A stretch of DNA of 64,000 nt from Mesocentrotus franciscanus (GCA_037976565.1 CP137683.1:7604321-7668320); one strand, 5' to 3'; positions 1-11,695 are shown, numbered from the stretch's first letter. Translations and numbers: made by a program. Notes: generated by a model not told the origin, from the sequence alone.

Positions 1-67
1 ATTAGCCTGGTGCTAAACAAGATATCCCATCAATTCGTCCAGTCGTCTACTACTACTACTACTACTG

Positions 68-103
<36 letters not shown>

Positions 104-450
104 ATAATAATAATATATAATAATAATAATAATAATAATAATGAAAGTGGAATATATGGGAGGAGTTGTTCCAAAAAAAAAAAAAACTGAAGAGTTTGTC
201 TACAAAAATATAAAATATAAGAACTTCAAGTTAACTCATTGACTACTGAATTATCTTATTCCACACAGGTATAACACAGGAGCCAACGGGTCCTATAGGC
301 AGTGGGGTTAATAAATAAGAAAAATAACAAAATGACAACAATTACAAAGCAGCAGTGTACATGTAAAATCCTGATTTATCTTATTTGGGGAAATAATTTA
401 TTGTTATTTGTTTGTATTATTATTTGTTATCATTGTTGACTATGACTTAC
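1..450. repeat. Tie intron at left edge with (CTA)n/(TAA)n microsatellite
   Basis: A trinucleotide tract occupies about 47-143, changing from CTA repeats to TAA repeats. The rest of the interval is AT-rich intron with no recognisable exon or element. Confidence 0.8.
37..143. repeat. Trinucleotide microsatellite (CTA)n to (TAA)n
   Basis: Pure trinucleotide runs that switch register once; no other content. Confidence 0.85.
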
Positions 451-582
451 TTTGACAGTTGTCCCCAGACCATCCAGTCTGACATCCACTTGTACATATT
501 CCACTATAAATATTGCATGACGAACCTACTGCACAGTGACATGTCTGTGAACATCCTGGGCCATATGTACCACTAGTACATA
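451..582 (-). CDS. Tie-like receptor, exon 6: EGF-like module 3
   Basis: The 132-nt exon is phase 1 to phase 1 (acceptor CAATTACAG, donor GTAAGT). It encodes CTSGTYGPGCSQTCHC, then GICTSGCQTGWSGDNC, an eight-cysteine EGF module in the position of the third Tie EGF. The donor at 450-445 sends the transcript toward exons beyond the left edge. Confidence 0.9.
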
Positions 583-965
583 CTGTAATTGAATTCAAAA
601 TACAAAAGCAAGATGGACAGATAAAATACATTCGTCCGAAAGAAATATTGAGCATGTTACAATAACTTCTCATTCATTTCTCTTATTCTCCTCCTACTCC
701 TTAATCTTCTTTTACCTATCATTCTTCTTCTTTTCTTTCTCCTTATACTCCTTTTTCTTCTTCTTCTTTTTCTTCTTTTTCTTCTTTTTCTTCTTCTTCT
801 TCTTCTTCTTCTTCTTCTACTTCTTTTGTCCACTGAGTAGCGCCTGACCTTACTCATGAAGAAAAGCCAGAATTTCTGATAATGGTAGATGTATGATAAC
901 TTTTGGGCCTATATATTTTCAATATTAGAATTTGAGCAAAATTAAAAGACTATCGGAAGACTTAC

Positions 966-1127
966 GTGTGTTACATGCAAGACCATGGGCGCCGACATCA
1001 CATGAACATCCATAAGGATCAGGAAGGCAAAAAAGATACCCATGACATCGTGAGGTAGCATCATTGCTATATGAACATTGAAACTCGCAGTTCAATCCAA
1101 ATCGATTTCCACCATCAGTTCTACAAA
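966..1127 (-). CDS. Tie-like receptor, exon 5: EGF-like module 2
   Basis: The 162-nt exon is phase 1 to phase 1, with acceptor TTTTTTCAG and donor GTAAGT. It encodes NRFGLNCEFQCS, a short loop, and then GYLFCLPDPYGCSC. The FCLPDPYGCSC string is almost invariant in the second EGF module of vertebrate TIE1 and TEK, which makes this the single most informative exon for the gene's identity. Confidence 0.92.
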
Positions 1128-2003
1128 CTGAAAAAATTGTTGCATTGTTGAATGAAATCATTACAGACTTGCATAAGAAATATGATTTTATGAGATAAAC
1201 TTCAAATATGGTCGCTTTCGTGAAATCTCCTTTCGAATTACCGATGGCGTCTAATGCTCTATGAAAATAATACTTTTTACATTGAATATACCCCTCCCAT
1301 TCCATGGACAGCAAAGTTCGTCGATGATGGCAATTAATGCTATTGAGACATTTATTTAGACATTATTTAGACATTTAACATTGTATAAAGGCTCAAGAAA
1401 ACAAAAGCAAACCGATTCCCCTGCTGTATCCTATTTTCCATTCATTTTTTTAAAAATTTGATGTACAGTGTAGATCCATATACATGTACTGTACATGTAG
1501 AATGACCCGCATCTCTGGTAGAGAGGGTCACTTTACAAAGTATTTACAAAGTAATTTTACTTTATATACCAGACTGTTCATAATACATGAGAGATTATAC
1601 ACTATAGAAGATCATAAATCTACTTGTTATAAACAGAATGATTAATGATAAATCAACATTATTCTTGCAAACGATTCCTGGTAAAATGAAGATTTACAAG
1701 TACATATATTAACATTTCAAAAGACATGATATGTAATACTATGAAGTATATAGCTAGAGTACCAAAAGTGACAAGAAGATAGACCTGGAAGCTCGACTGT
1801 TGCCTCGGCATTCTTCAGTATTTGAGGTAAAGGTAAAGGTAAAACCTATTCTAATTTCTCTATCTTCTGAACATATACAATACGTGTACACTACTCTGTT
1901 CATTTTAAATGGAATAAGACAAGAAATATATTCCCGAATTCATCTTTGAATTAAGAGATAAACATAAACATCATTCCACATGAAGTTCTACAGGCGTACT
2001 TAC

Positions 2004-2138
2004 TTTTTAAACAATTCGGTCCCTTGAAGTTGTTAGGACAAATACATAGACCAGATTTGTCATCACAGCCTCCACCATTGTAGCATTTATCACAGATACC
2101 ATAACACTCAGGGGGACCCCACTTACCAGCAGGGCATT
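2004..2138 (-). CDS. Tie-like receptor, exon 4: EGF-like module 1
   Basis: The 135-nt exon is phase 1 to phase 1 (acceptor CATATTAG, donor GTAAGT). The peptide starts ECPAGKWGPPECYGIC and ends with CICPNNFKGPNC. Cysteine spacing is that of the laminin-type EGF modules of Tie receptors, and the GKWGPEC-like start is diagnostic of the first Tie EGF module. Confidence 0.9.
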
Positions 2139-2783
2139 CTAATATGAGATAGGGAGAGAGAAACATAATTATCTAAAATACATGTCACTAAGGATTACAT
2201 CATAACAAAGATGAGATAGGTAGCAGATCAGCAGGGGTAAAAACAAAAGAAGTAGCCTATTGAAGAGTTAGTTACACAATAGTGTTCTAGAACGTAGAAC
2301 TATAGTGTATTTCATTGGCTCTGTTACCATCTGAATATATTTACAGGTATGTTTGCACAACCCTTCTGCACAAATCACATCACAGATAATGACATGCTTA
2401 CACCTGAATGTTATCATTTGAAGTTTCATACATCTTTTGAAATAAAAATTTGCAAAGGGGAACAAGCTGTCCATCTTACGGTAATATGCCAACCCATAAG
2501 ATCAGACTTGGACATTATCTACCAGAATGCTCTAAACTTTTTAAAAAAAATTCACATTCATTTTTTTTCATTAATAATGAATTATTAATGGATATGTAAA
2601 GATCATCATCATGTAACTTGCATAATCCAACCAAACCTAATCTAAAATAAAGGTTGTTTTGCAAAATATGAAGCAAAACTGTTTACATGCATCATAACAT
2701 AACAAACAATATTATCTTCAGGAACAAATGACCCCCCTCAAGAAGCCCAGTCTAAATAAAACTGGATTACATTTTACATGTAC

Positions 2784-3059
2784 CTCTGACGATGAGTCTG
2801 TATAATCCTCCTCGACTTTGATTCCTCTCGTTATCATAGTAGATTTCATAGATTCCTTGGTCTGATGCCTGGATTGGATTTGGGAAGCTGATCTGAGTCT
2901 GTCCATCAAATGATGTAAGAACCTCACTTCCATCTTTCATCCAAGTAATCCCATTGTCACTTGCATCAGGATCAAAACGACTATTCATGCTGATCATCAC
3001 TCCGGTGTCATTCACATTAACTGTCTTTGTAAACGATCCATTACTTGATATGAATTTAG
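2784..3059 (-). CDS. Tie-like receptor, exon 3: second Ig-like domain
   Basis: The 276-nt exon is phase 1 to phase 1. It starts after TTTTAACAG and ends at a GTACAT donor. It encodes a cysteine-poor Ig-like strand pattern: NGITWMKDGSEV, then SDQGIYEIYYDNERNQS, and it finishes with GGLYRLIVR. Vertebrate Tie receptors likewise have an Ig2 lacking the usual disulfide, and end it with a similar FTRLIVR motif just before the EGF modules. Several N-glycosylation sequons (NGS, NQS) are visible. Confidence 0.85.
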
Positions 3060-3539
3060 CTGTTAAAAGAGATAATAATACGTGAACTAAATAAAAAAAA
3101 CTGTTAACTTTAATACATTACCTGTGACACCTACAAGTCACGCGCACTGTAGCCATTTACTCACTGAAGGGTATCGTATGCTTGAAGACTTTGCATTTAT
3201 AAATTTTACTGATAATATTTGCCAATTACAAGTTGAGATCATTTCAAGGATTATGACATGGCGAATAGTCTGGTAAATTTCAAAATCTGTTTGGACTTTC
3301 CTTTAACCATTTGATTGTAAATAAACAGCATGATGTTAAGATTTGTGAGGTTGCTGTGGGAAAAATTACATCATGTAAAGTGGATTTTATAAAAACATCC
3401 TGATGAGTTTTAAACACAATCTAATCATGAAAGAATGAAAAGACCTTTTATAAGTAACATGATTATACCACTTATAAATGCGAACGAGCGTAGCGAGCGA
3501 GCTTTTGGGGTAAATTGAAGAAAAAGGGCTCTAAGTCGC

Positions 3540-5345
3540 TTTCAATTAGGGGCGCATATTATGGAGAAAAGATAAGGGGCACTTATCAGAAGAGAAAAGG
3601 GCACTGATTAGAAAAGAAAAGGTGCACGTGTCTAAGTAAGAAGATATCAGAGGTGAAAATGGGCATTTATGAGAAAGGGATTTGATACGTATTACAAAAT
3701 AAAACGGGCACTTATCAGAGGTGAAAGGGGCACTTCTCGCACCTGAAAAAGAGGCACTCAGTAGAGATGAATAGGGGAAATTATGAGAAGGGAGAGGGGC
3801 ACTGATCAAAAGGGAAAAGGGGCACTTATCAGAGGTGAAAGGGGGCACTCATCAAAGATGAAAAGGAGCACTTATCAGAAGGGGAAGGGGCAATTATTAC
3901 GAAGGAAAGGGGCACTTACCAGAAATGAAAATGGGCACTTATGGGAATCGAAAAGGGACACCATTTTTCAAAGTAAAAAGGGCCCTTGTCGGCGGAAAAG
4001 GGGCACTTATCAGATTTTAATAGGGGCATTTATCAGAGCTAAAAAGGGGCATTTAAGAAAATAGGAAGGAGCTCTTATGGGGAAAGAATGGTGGCGCTTA
4101 ACATAAGGAAAAAGGATGCACTTATTAGAAAGGAAAAGGGGCACTTATAGGAAGGGAAAGGGGCACTTGTCGAAGTAAAAGGGAGCACTTTTCCTATGTA
4201 AAAGGGGGCACTTTTGGGGTACATGAAAAAGTGTTGGGGTTGCACTATGCCCCCCCCCCGCCCCTGGAGCGCCACCTCTGGCCTTTCTCAAGCATTAATT
4301 TTCAACGAGTGAGAAAGCGGAGCCGTTTCATTGAATCAATCTCGCTCCTGATCCTCAGTTAAATCGTCTTGCGGTGTAAAATTCTCTGCTGTACCGTCTG
4401 TACGTAAACAATATTCAAGAGTAGCGCATCGTTTTCAATGCGAATTAAAAATTAACTACATATATATCTAACGATACCCTACTTCTGCTGTTACAGTGCA
4501 TCATCATCATCAGTGCACAAAAATAAGGAAATCGTATACTTATTATTAGGGGCGGCGGAGCGACTTTCAAAGTGTGGGGGGGGGGGCACCAACAAAAAGG
4601 GCTTTTTATGGAAAAAAGGGCACCTACAAAGGGAAATCTCAATGCGAAAATATACAATTAGTTACACATTGGTATATACCCCTACATTGTGACTACATTT
4701 TGATAGGGGTATTTATAAGAGGTGAAAAGTGGCATTCATGAAAAGGGGATAGGTCCCTTATTAAAGAAAAAAAGGGGCACGTATCATTGTTAAAATGGAA
4801 ATTATCAGAGGTGAAAAGAGGCACTTATCGCACCTGAAAAGGGGCACTGACCAGATATGAAAAGGGGTACTTTTGAGAATGAAAAAGGGGCACTTATAAT
4901 AAGGAAAATGTGCATTTTTTTTTAAAGAAAAGGGGCCACATGTTAAAATAAACGGGGCACTTATCAGAGATGAAAAGGGGTAATTATGAGAAGGGGGAGG
5001 GGCACTTACGAGAATGAAAAGGGACACTTTTCATAGGTGAAAAGGGGTAATTATGAGAAGGGGAAGGGGCACTTACGAGAATGAAAAGGGACACTTTTCA
5101 TAGGTGAAAATAAGCATTTATGAGAAGGGGAAGGAGCTCTTTGTTTAATGGGGGCAATTATCATAAGAAAAAGGGGCACTTATGAGAATGGAAAATGGAC
5201 ACTTATGGCAAAGGAAGATGGGAACTTGTCAAAGGAAAAGGGGCATGTGTCAAAATAAAAGGGGCAATTATCATAGGTGAAAAGTAATAGGTGCACTTTT
5301 CAAAGTAAAATGAGCACTTTTAACTTGAAAAAGTGGGGGGACTGC
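3540..5345. repeat. G/A-rich degenerate minisatellite in Tie intron
   Basis: Diverged copies of a roughly 20-bp unit like GAAAAGGGGCACTTATGAGA fill about 3545-4240 and 4700-5330, separated by about 460 bp of ordinary sequence. Both blocks end at a similar C-rich then 'GAGYGCCACCT' border (about 4243-4276 and 5336-5363), so they may be two members of one dispersed repeat family. Inside the second block a segment of about 70 bp is repeated almost exactly (about 4970-5040 and 5040-5110). Open frames across this region are repeat artefacts. Confidence 0.8.
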
Positions 5346-5396
5346 CCCCCGGAGTGCCACCTGTGCTTATTATAATGAATGGAATAATAATCTTAC

Positions 5397-5711
5397 CATC
5401 ATTTCGTTGGAAAAATGTAGTAACCCTTGTAACCTCTCGATCAGGTTTAGAAGCCTCACAGTAGAAAGGACCGAAACCATCACTATCCCATCCATCTCCT
5501 ACAGGGAATCTGACCACTCTGACGAAAGGATATCCATGTGAGTGTTGCACATCTTCTTGTGGGGATCTGTCTGTTGTTATGGGTGCTGATCGACCAAATG
5601 ATAGTGAAGCGTCTCTATCTGGTACACTGGGATAACATTGATACAGCAAACCCCTAGATGTATCTACATTGGTGTATCCATAGGACAGCACTGTGATATG
5701 AACAACCTCAC
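5397..5711 (-). CDS. Tie-like receptor, exon 2: first Ig-like domain
   Basis: The 315-nt exon is phase 1 to phase 1, with acceptor TATTTCAG and donor GTAAGA. It encodes EVVHITVLSYGYTNVD and continues with a cysteine pair about 57 residues apart (YQCYPS and FYCEAS), as expected for an Ig fold. The segment between them is polar. By position this is Ig1 of the Tie ectodomain, the region that in vertebrates takes part in ligand binding with Ig2 and the EGF modules. Sequence similarity to vertebrate Ig1 is weak; the assignment rests on order and phase. Confidence 0.8.
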
Positions 5712-6164
5712 CTGAAATACCGAGAGAGCATTTCGAATGTTTACATAAGTCTATACTCATTTTTTTTTTGGATTTCAAACAATCGAATAAGCTAAATGTT
5801 CTTTATATATTTGTATTAAATTTGTTATAGTATAATTCTATACTCATTTTCTTTTTCCACATGCATTTTGGACTTCAAACCATCTAATAAGTTATACATG
5901 TACTGCATGGCATTATGACACTTAAACAATAACACAACTGTAGAATGATCACAATCTAAATCAATTGGTAGGCATATTGAGAAGCAAGGACTGTGAGGGT
6001 AAGCCCCTTTTGGAAAACTAACGTTTAAATTACGAACGGTGAATTTAGTATTAACAATATTGCATATTTCATAACGCATGCACAGATCCACCACGCAAGG
6101 TGCTCTATGCGCTCATGTATACCCAGGCTAGGCTATAGATTTCGGTGCTCACAGCATTCAAGGA

Positions 6165-6300
6165 ATTTCTTTTCTACCGGCACCCATTAAACACTTGGGA
6201 GAAGAGTGGCAATCGCAGACTAATGTCTTTCCAAATGGACTCGAACCCACGACAATCCCTTCTCCAGTTATGTTTTTAAGCCACTCGACAACGACTACAT
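6165..6300 (-). mobile_element. tRNA-related SINE fragment
   Basis: The segment 'tggactcgaacccacgac' is the complement of a tRNA-type B box (GGTTCGAGTCC). It lies beside 'gccactcgacaac', a degenerate A-box side, and text resembling the SINE body seen at 13.2 kb ('gagaagagtggcaatcgcagactaatgtc'). Confidence 0.5.
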
Positions 6301-7805
6301 ACAAATATACTAAACGCTTAATCGAATATTAATGTCTTATCAGGGTGCTTCACTGGAAAAGAAGTACACATAATTATAACCGTGATAAATCAAATATGAA
6401 CTTTTTTTGTATAATTCCATTTTTATTAAATCAGTCATGTTCATGTTTGAGCTTCATTAATAGATAATTCCATCTTTAATTATTCGCTTTATTACAGTGA
6501 CAAAATAATTTGTCACACAATTTGTTTCAATTCTCTGAACTGACAATTAATTAAATGCCGAATGTATTCTACTTCTTCCTGCTCTCAAAAACCACATTAC
6601 CTACACAGTATTTTTAAGGATGACATTCAGGGTGGAACAAGCTTCATTTGTTTCCTGCTCTTACCTGAGAGGATGGTCTTTGCATTAACGGGCTCGGACC
6701 AATTTCTAGAACCAGCTCCATTAACTCAAGATACGAACATTCCTTGACCCAAATAGGGTATTCCTTACCAATAACATTCAAAATGCCTACTTTCTTGATA
6801 CTTTTAAAGGTATATGTGAAAGAGTCGTAGGCCAGTACTCTTCAGTCTCTCTTTTAAAACAATTTGTACACACGTACATGGGCTATAAAAAGACCAGCTT
6901 TGAAAGCATAATATACATTCGTAGGACACCTTTATAGGAATAATAATATAAATGAATAAAGAATTGAAAATATAGTATATAAGAAACAAAAATTACAAAT
7001 AGACCACCTCGCTGCCCTTATATGAGGTGATGGTTTCCCAAACATTGCCGCAACTCCCCACGCTACCCTAATGGTACACACGCTTTTGAGGTCCCTACTA
7101 CAGAGTTATTTAAGGTTAAAACAGCACACGTTAAATTGTTATTTTGACGTAAACATTTGCTAATTTCCTGTAATTTTAGTAGGGGCCACAGGTCTACCAT
7201 TCATTATTTTTGAAAGCGGGATGTCCCCTACCCTTTTGGTCGCAGAACCTCCATTATTAGTAAGTCCTATGGGATATTTAAAAACGAAATCTCTACCGAT
7301 TGTATTACAAGAGTAAAAACCCTGTCTGTGTTGATGGCGGATATTATGATTGGCAACGTTTTATCATGCGTCCGGTTGGTAGATGTTGATATTTAATGCG
7401 AGGAAGTGTAAGAAGTATTATCTTAACAGGCGTATGCCAAACACCCTGATAAAGGAAAATACAATTGGGGACACCCCCCCTCCCCCCTCCGAATCACCGT
7501 CACTGGAAGCAAGCAAACCGACATCTGATATTTAACAAGCATTTCTCTCGCCATCAAGATACTTCTGAATAGGAAATTAACGGTGTATACAGCTGAAAAG
7601 GGCTTTGTAAGTTCCATCGTTTTATGTTTCCCCCTTCAATTAGGAAACTAAACATACTGTAAACTGACCCCCCTCCACCAGCCCCTGCATATAATAGACG
7701 TAGATCTCAACGACGTAGCACGATCGCTGAGGGTGGGTAAAGAATGACGAAAGTTTTGTTTTGATAAGAAGTAGTTTCATTGCATTTATAGTTCCAATTC
7801 TATTC

Positions 7806-8022
7806 AACAAAACCAGGGTTTCGAAAATAATATCGCTATAGTGATATTCGTTTGTCTCGCAATGTGGTCAATAAGGAATCTAAAAGATCTCGACGTTTCG
7901 TGCGCCGCTGCAACACTTCGTCAGGGGATAAAAACTAATGGAAGCAAGGGTGTTTTATACTCTACGGGAGGACCGGCGCGACGGTCAATAATTCGATCGA
8001 TAATCGGAACAAAACCAGGGTT
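7806..8022 (-). mobile_element. Short insertion with 15-bp target duplication and hammerhead-like motif
   Basis: The 15-mer AACAAAACCAGGGTT occurs at 7806-7820 and again at 8008-8022, bracketing a 187-bp insert (7821-8007) that is more GC-rich than its surroundings. On the minus strand the insert contains CTGACGA (7924-7918), a short possible stem, and GAAACGTC (7899-7892). This resembles the conserved core of a type I hammerhead ribozyme (CUGANGA ... GAAA ... NUH). Small elements of this kind, with hammerheads and 10-15 bp target duplications, are known in animals as retrozymes, and similar motifs occur in Penelope-like elements. There is one extra A before stem II and a mismatch in stem I, so activity is uncertain. 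Confidence 0.55.
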
Positions 8023-8639
8023 ATTTTGCATGTACAATATGCAACTATAATGTACACTGTACATCTTGGTAGAACGGCGCTATTATATGCACATATCGGC
8101 CTACTTGGAAATCGTCATCAAAACAATTATCCCCAGACTAAGATGTAGTATAGTATACATGGTATAGTAAGTTTAGATTTCTGAACAGAAGGATTTCTCA
8201 ACTCATATGTATGTAAACTTTGTATTACCTTTAATACCCCTGACATTTTAAGGCCAAAGGTCATGGTTTCAGCCAAATAAACAGAGCCAGTTTTTAAAGC
8301 ATCAAAATCTGAAACATTATGCATTTTGGCATTTTCCCTCCGATTAGTTTAAAAACTTTGCCCATATCATCGGTTGGTGATCTTCAATATAATGATAAAT
8401 ATTTTTGCAGGAGAGGAGGCATCTTATGACTGAAAGCATGTGAATTTATTTCTAGGGAGTTAATACGAAGTCAAGATTTCTGTGACATCTTGCTTATTAT
8501 CTTTTTTTTAATGAAGCAAACAAAGAAATAAACAAAGAAACAAACAGAGAAACAAAAAAAGAAACAAACAAAGAAACAGACAAAAAACTACATAGGGCTT
8601 ATAGTTTCAAAACCCTTAATTCCAGAATAAGTCAGGTGC

Positions 8640-8667
8640 AATATATATATATATATATATATCACAC

Positions 8668-8728
<61 letters not shown>

Positions 8729-8735
8729 GTGTGTG
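8640..8735. repeat. (AT)n / (GT)n microsatellite
   Basis: A nearly pure AT dinucleotide tract of about 80 bp, interrupted once by 'cacacca', ends in a short GT run. Confidence 0.9.
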
Positions 8736-9572
8736 TGTAAAGAATATTGTTCCTTTTCCCAAATTACATGCATGTTAGAGCTATAGAAATTATTTTTAAA
8801 AATATGTTCTTTAGTCATCTCTACAAACCGCAACAGGTTGGGCGTAAAATCGGAACAAATGAATTTGTTGACAATTCTCAGGTATACCGTCGCTTAAAGA
8901 TACTATGTCCCTTTTGCAGCCAGCATCAAATTCTGTAGAACTTTGTAGGAATTATGAATATGTCATGTATGTCCTATCTGTGAAATTTAAACATTAGCAG
9001 TGTCCTAGTATTCAAATTATGCAAGGAAACCCGTTTACCTCCTAGACTTCACTGTCAGCCACTATTCAGTGACTGACTAAATTATTATTTTTTTGGTAAT
9101 AACATACATAAAATGAGCTGTAAAGGGTACATGAGCATTTGTCTACATCAATAATCCACTTCTTGTAATGGCCAAAATTAAACTGATTGAATCTTTGCGC
9201 AGCACAAAATGTGCGACCATTCGGTACAAGGGTCTGAAAATCAGACTATTACTAAATGGATTGCAATCTCTAAAGTCGATTCGACAACTAACAGTCGTTA
9301 CTTTCCCACTAATAAAAAGACATTTTCAAGCCCTTTCGTTTTGAGGGAAGTTCTAAATAAGTATTATCTTTCAAATGCCGTTGGAATTTAACCTTTTAAT
9401 TTTTTGGCCTTCAAATGGGACATAGTACCTTTAACCAAAGGAGCTATATATATATATGTATGCTCACATGACCATGATGATCTTTTCATAAAATCATCAA
9501 CTCGGTCATGATCACCCCAGTACGCAAACAATCACACACCAAGATGGAATTGAATTGATGATAGCAACCTAC

Positions 9573-9648
9573 CTTGTATCAAAATAGGAAAACAAACTAA
9601 AAGAGACAGAGTTGATAAAAACAGTTTCAGGACTGTTAACGCTGCCAT
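9573..9648 (-). CDS. Tie-like receptor, exon 1: start codon and signal peptide
   Basis: The ATG at 9648-9646 opens a 25-codon segment plus one base, ending at a GTAGGT donor (9572-9567). The peptide has a charged residue at position 8 followed by a hydrophobic core (LFLSTLSLLVCFPILI), a good secretory signal. The phase fits exon 2 (G + GT = Gly, near a likely cleavage site). I chose this exon because it is the only signal-like segment upstream of the first Ig exon with a matching donor phase. A (CA)n tract lies about 55 bp upstream of the ATG, so the promoter or 5' UTR is repeat-rich. Untranslated sequence cannot be delimited. Confidence 0.75.
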
Positions 9649-9696
9649 CTTTCTCCAGTATTCTCCGCAATTCTCCGCAACACACATTCAATTACA

Positions 9697-9731
9697 CCGT
9701 ACACGCACACACACACGCACACACACACACA
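9697..9731. repeat. (CA)n microsatellite upstream of the Tie start codon
   Basis: A CA-rich tract lies about 50-85 bp upstream of the minus-strand ATG at 9648. Confidence 0.8.
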
Positions 9732-10404
9732 TCAAGCATGATATTTTCCTCAACTCCGGAAACTCCCGAAATACATAGGTCACATTACTCACATAGTTCA
9801 ATGTTAAAGGAAGTAAAAAGAATTCAGGAACTTCCTTGTTTATTTTTAAGTTTCAATAATAGATAAAGAAATATAGTACAGTGCATATAACTCAGGCCTA
9901 CACTTCACTAGCATTGCATGTATACGAAACTACAACTACCTCTTATTTTACTAATATTATAGTACAGTGCTGGGTTCTTTCAGGCCTACACGTTATGCTA
10001 TTGCATATGCGATGAATCGATGAATACTCCTTCATAGGGCAAAACCATCCCTTGTACTAAGTTCATTCGCATGAAAGCAGAACAATATGATAAATGGAAT
10101 GGCGAAAGTTTGAAATAAATTGGACCAGTAATAAGAAAGTTATGGATGTTTGAAATACGAGATCACTAAGTCTATGCAGATAACTCTTTCGTTTGTCGTG
10201 TACAAAATTATAATTAATTTCTGTTTTTTCTCTTAAGTGCCTTCTTCCTTGGGGCACTACTCAAAATATATCATGGATAGCAATATGTCCTCTAAAGTCT
10301 AAAGAGAATTGAACCTCCTGAGTCATACAATTTTTGAAAAATTGAATTTTAGTCATTTTGTGTGATGGAACAAACGGAAAAGTTGTCCGCTACTACACCA
10401 CAGA

Positions 10405-10665
10405 GACAATATTCAGTTCTTGTATAGCGCATAATACGTTATGAAATAACATCTCTATGCGCTTCCAAAGAGCTTTGGAAATTATTACCCTAGCTTTAGC
10501 TCCGGCAGCCGTCATCAGCGCACAGTGTATTTCAAGGAATAATCCTACCAGGTACCCATTTACCTCACCTGGGTTGCGTGTGGCACATGTAGATCCATGT
10601 CTTGCCAAAGGACATTAGTGCCGCGGCGGGACTCGAACCGCGGATATAGCGAGAGATACATCAGT
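10405..10665 (-). mobile_element. tRNA-derived SINE
   Basis: The body 'tttacctcacctgggt ... cttgccaaaggacattagtgcc' is shared with the elements at 13.1 and 21.3 kb. At the right end 'gggactcgaaccgcgg' (10628-10643) is the complement of a tRNA B box, so the element reads on the minus strand from a tRNA-like head. Confidence 0.7.
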
Positions 10666-11539
10666 ATGTTACTACATTTTCGAGGACACATGTCTTTGTA
10701 GGAATGTATCATGCCGAGAACCAAAAATATGTAATTTGACAAAGCCATTGAATTGCACAAAACAAGCAAAGTCTCAAATGTCTATCATGCATTTTACATG
10801 CAGTTACTTATGCACTAGGGTGACCGACGTGTTTTAAAGAACTTATACTGAATTTCTTCGACAATGGTGTTTGTGGGTAATAGGCCGTAATACTGAATAA
10901 TATATAGTCATACATAAGCTTACAACAAAATATTCTTTACATTCTACGCGTCTAAAAAATCTAAAAAGAGATCGATGACTTGACAACGAGGAACGTTACA
11001 CCATCTCAAGTGAAAAACAGATTAAAAAAATTTCTGTACAACAGTAGTAAATACTTTAAAAGTGGCATCTTTGCATTGTGAATAAAAGTTGATTTGAACA
11101 ATTAAGACATAAATTTACCATTTCATCCCTTTCTGCAAGCTAGTAATGATATTAAAAAAAATCACATAAGATGTTTACTGTTTAATAACCTTTTGAAAGT
11201 AGCTGTTTAAGTTTCGTTATAATTCTTGCAACAATTAAAATAGAATAGTACCGTAGTATGAGCATCATGATAAATATTGCCAACTCTGTGTATTGCATAA
11301 CATGCTAATTATGGTTGATCCAGCATGTATCAATGTTGGCACCATACCCCTCTGCCTCGCTTGGGTTGCCTCTATATATTTTCGTAAGTGTCTCCCGGAT
11401 CTGATTTTGTGACATCTGGATAGGGTAGCCTACGTTGATGTTGGGTTTCTTAAGATCTTGATGGGTATGGGGCTGGGTAAGATTCTGGTAGTTTGGTGTT
11501 AATTTCCTCCTTCTTTGTAACACCATTGAGAGTACATGT

Positions 11540-11695
11540 ACACACACACGCGCGCACCCACACAAACGCTCACACACTCTCTCTCTCTCACTCTGTCTCT
11601 CCACTCTCTTTTTCTTTCTTTCTCTCTTTCTATCCTTCAACCAAAACATGTTTTTTCTGGCTGTATCATTTTCTACTCACTCACATGCGCGCGCA

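Larger units (their letters stand above)
583..2783. other. Short Tie introns between EGF and Ig2 exons
   Basis: Introns 583-965, 1128-2003 and 2139-2783 separate the exons. The first holds a long pyrimidine (CTT)n-rich tract at about 667-826. I see no mobile element or extra exon in the other two. Confidence 0.6.
5712..9572. other. Tie intron 1 and its insertions
   Basis: This 3.9-kb intron separates the signal-peptide exon from Ig1. It contains a SINE-like fragment (6165-6300), a target-duplicated 187-bp insertion (7821-8007), an ACAAAGAA-type simple repeat (about 8512-8587) and an (AT)n tract (about 8640-8735). I see no exon-like segment with matching phase. Confidence 0.6.
451..9648 (-). 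other. Tie-family receptor tyrosine kinase gene, 5' (ectodomain) part
   Basis: Six exons on the minus strand (9648-9573, 5711-5397, 3059-2784, 2138-2004, 1127-966, 582-451) join in frame, all through phase-1 junctions with GT/AG borders. They encode a signal peptide, two Ig-like domains and three EGF-like modules, the order at the N-terminus of vertebrate TIE1 and TEK (Tie2). The strongest marks are LYRLIVR leading directly into CPAGKWGPPEC, and the FCLPDPYGCSC motif of the second EGF module; both are near-matches to Tie receptors. Known family members are cell-surface receptors for angiopoietin-type ligands. The third Ig, FNIII, transmembrane and kinase exons are not in the window and would lie below position 1. 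A Tie-like protein without a kinase cannot be excluded from this part alone. Confidence 0.85.

Noticed and set aside
3546..5027. Pro/Ser/Phe-rich frames of 66-100 codons
   Set aside because: Translations of the G/A-rich minisatellite in different frames.
10628..10643. Possible tRNA gene from the B-box match
   Set aside because: No cloverleaf can be completed; the match is the head of a SINE.
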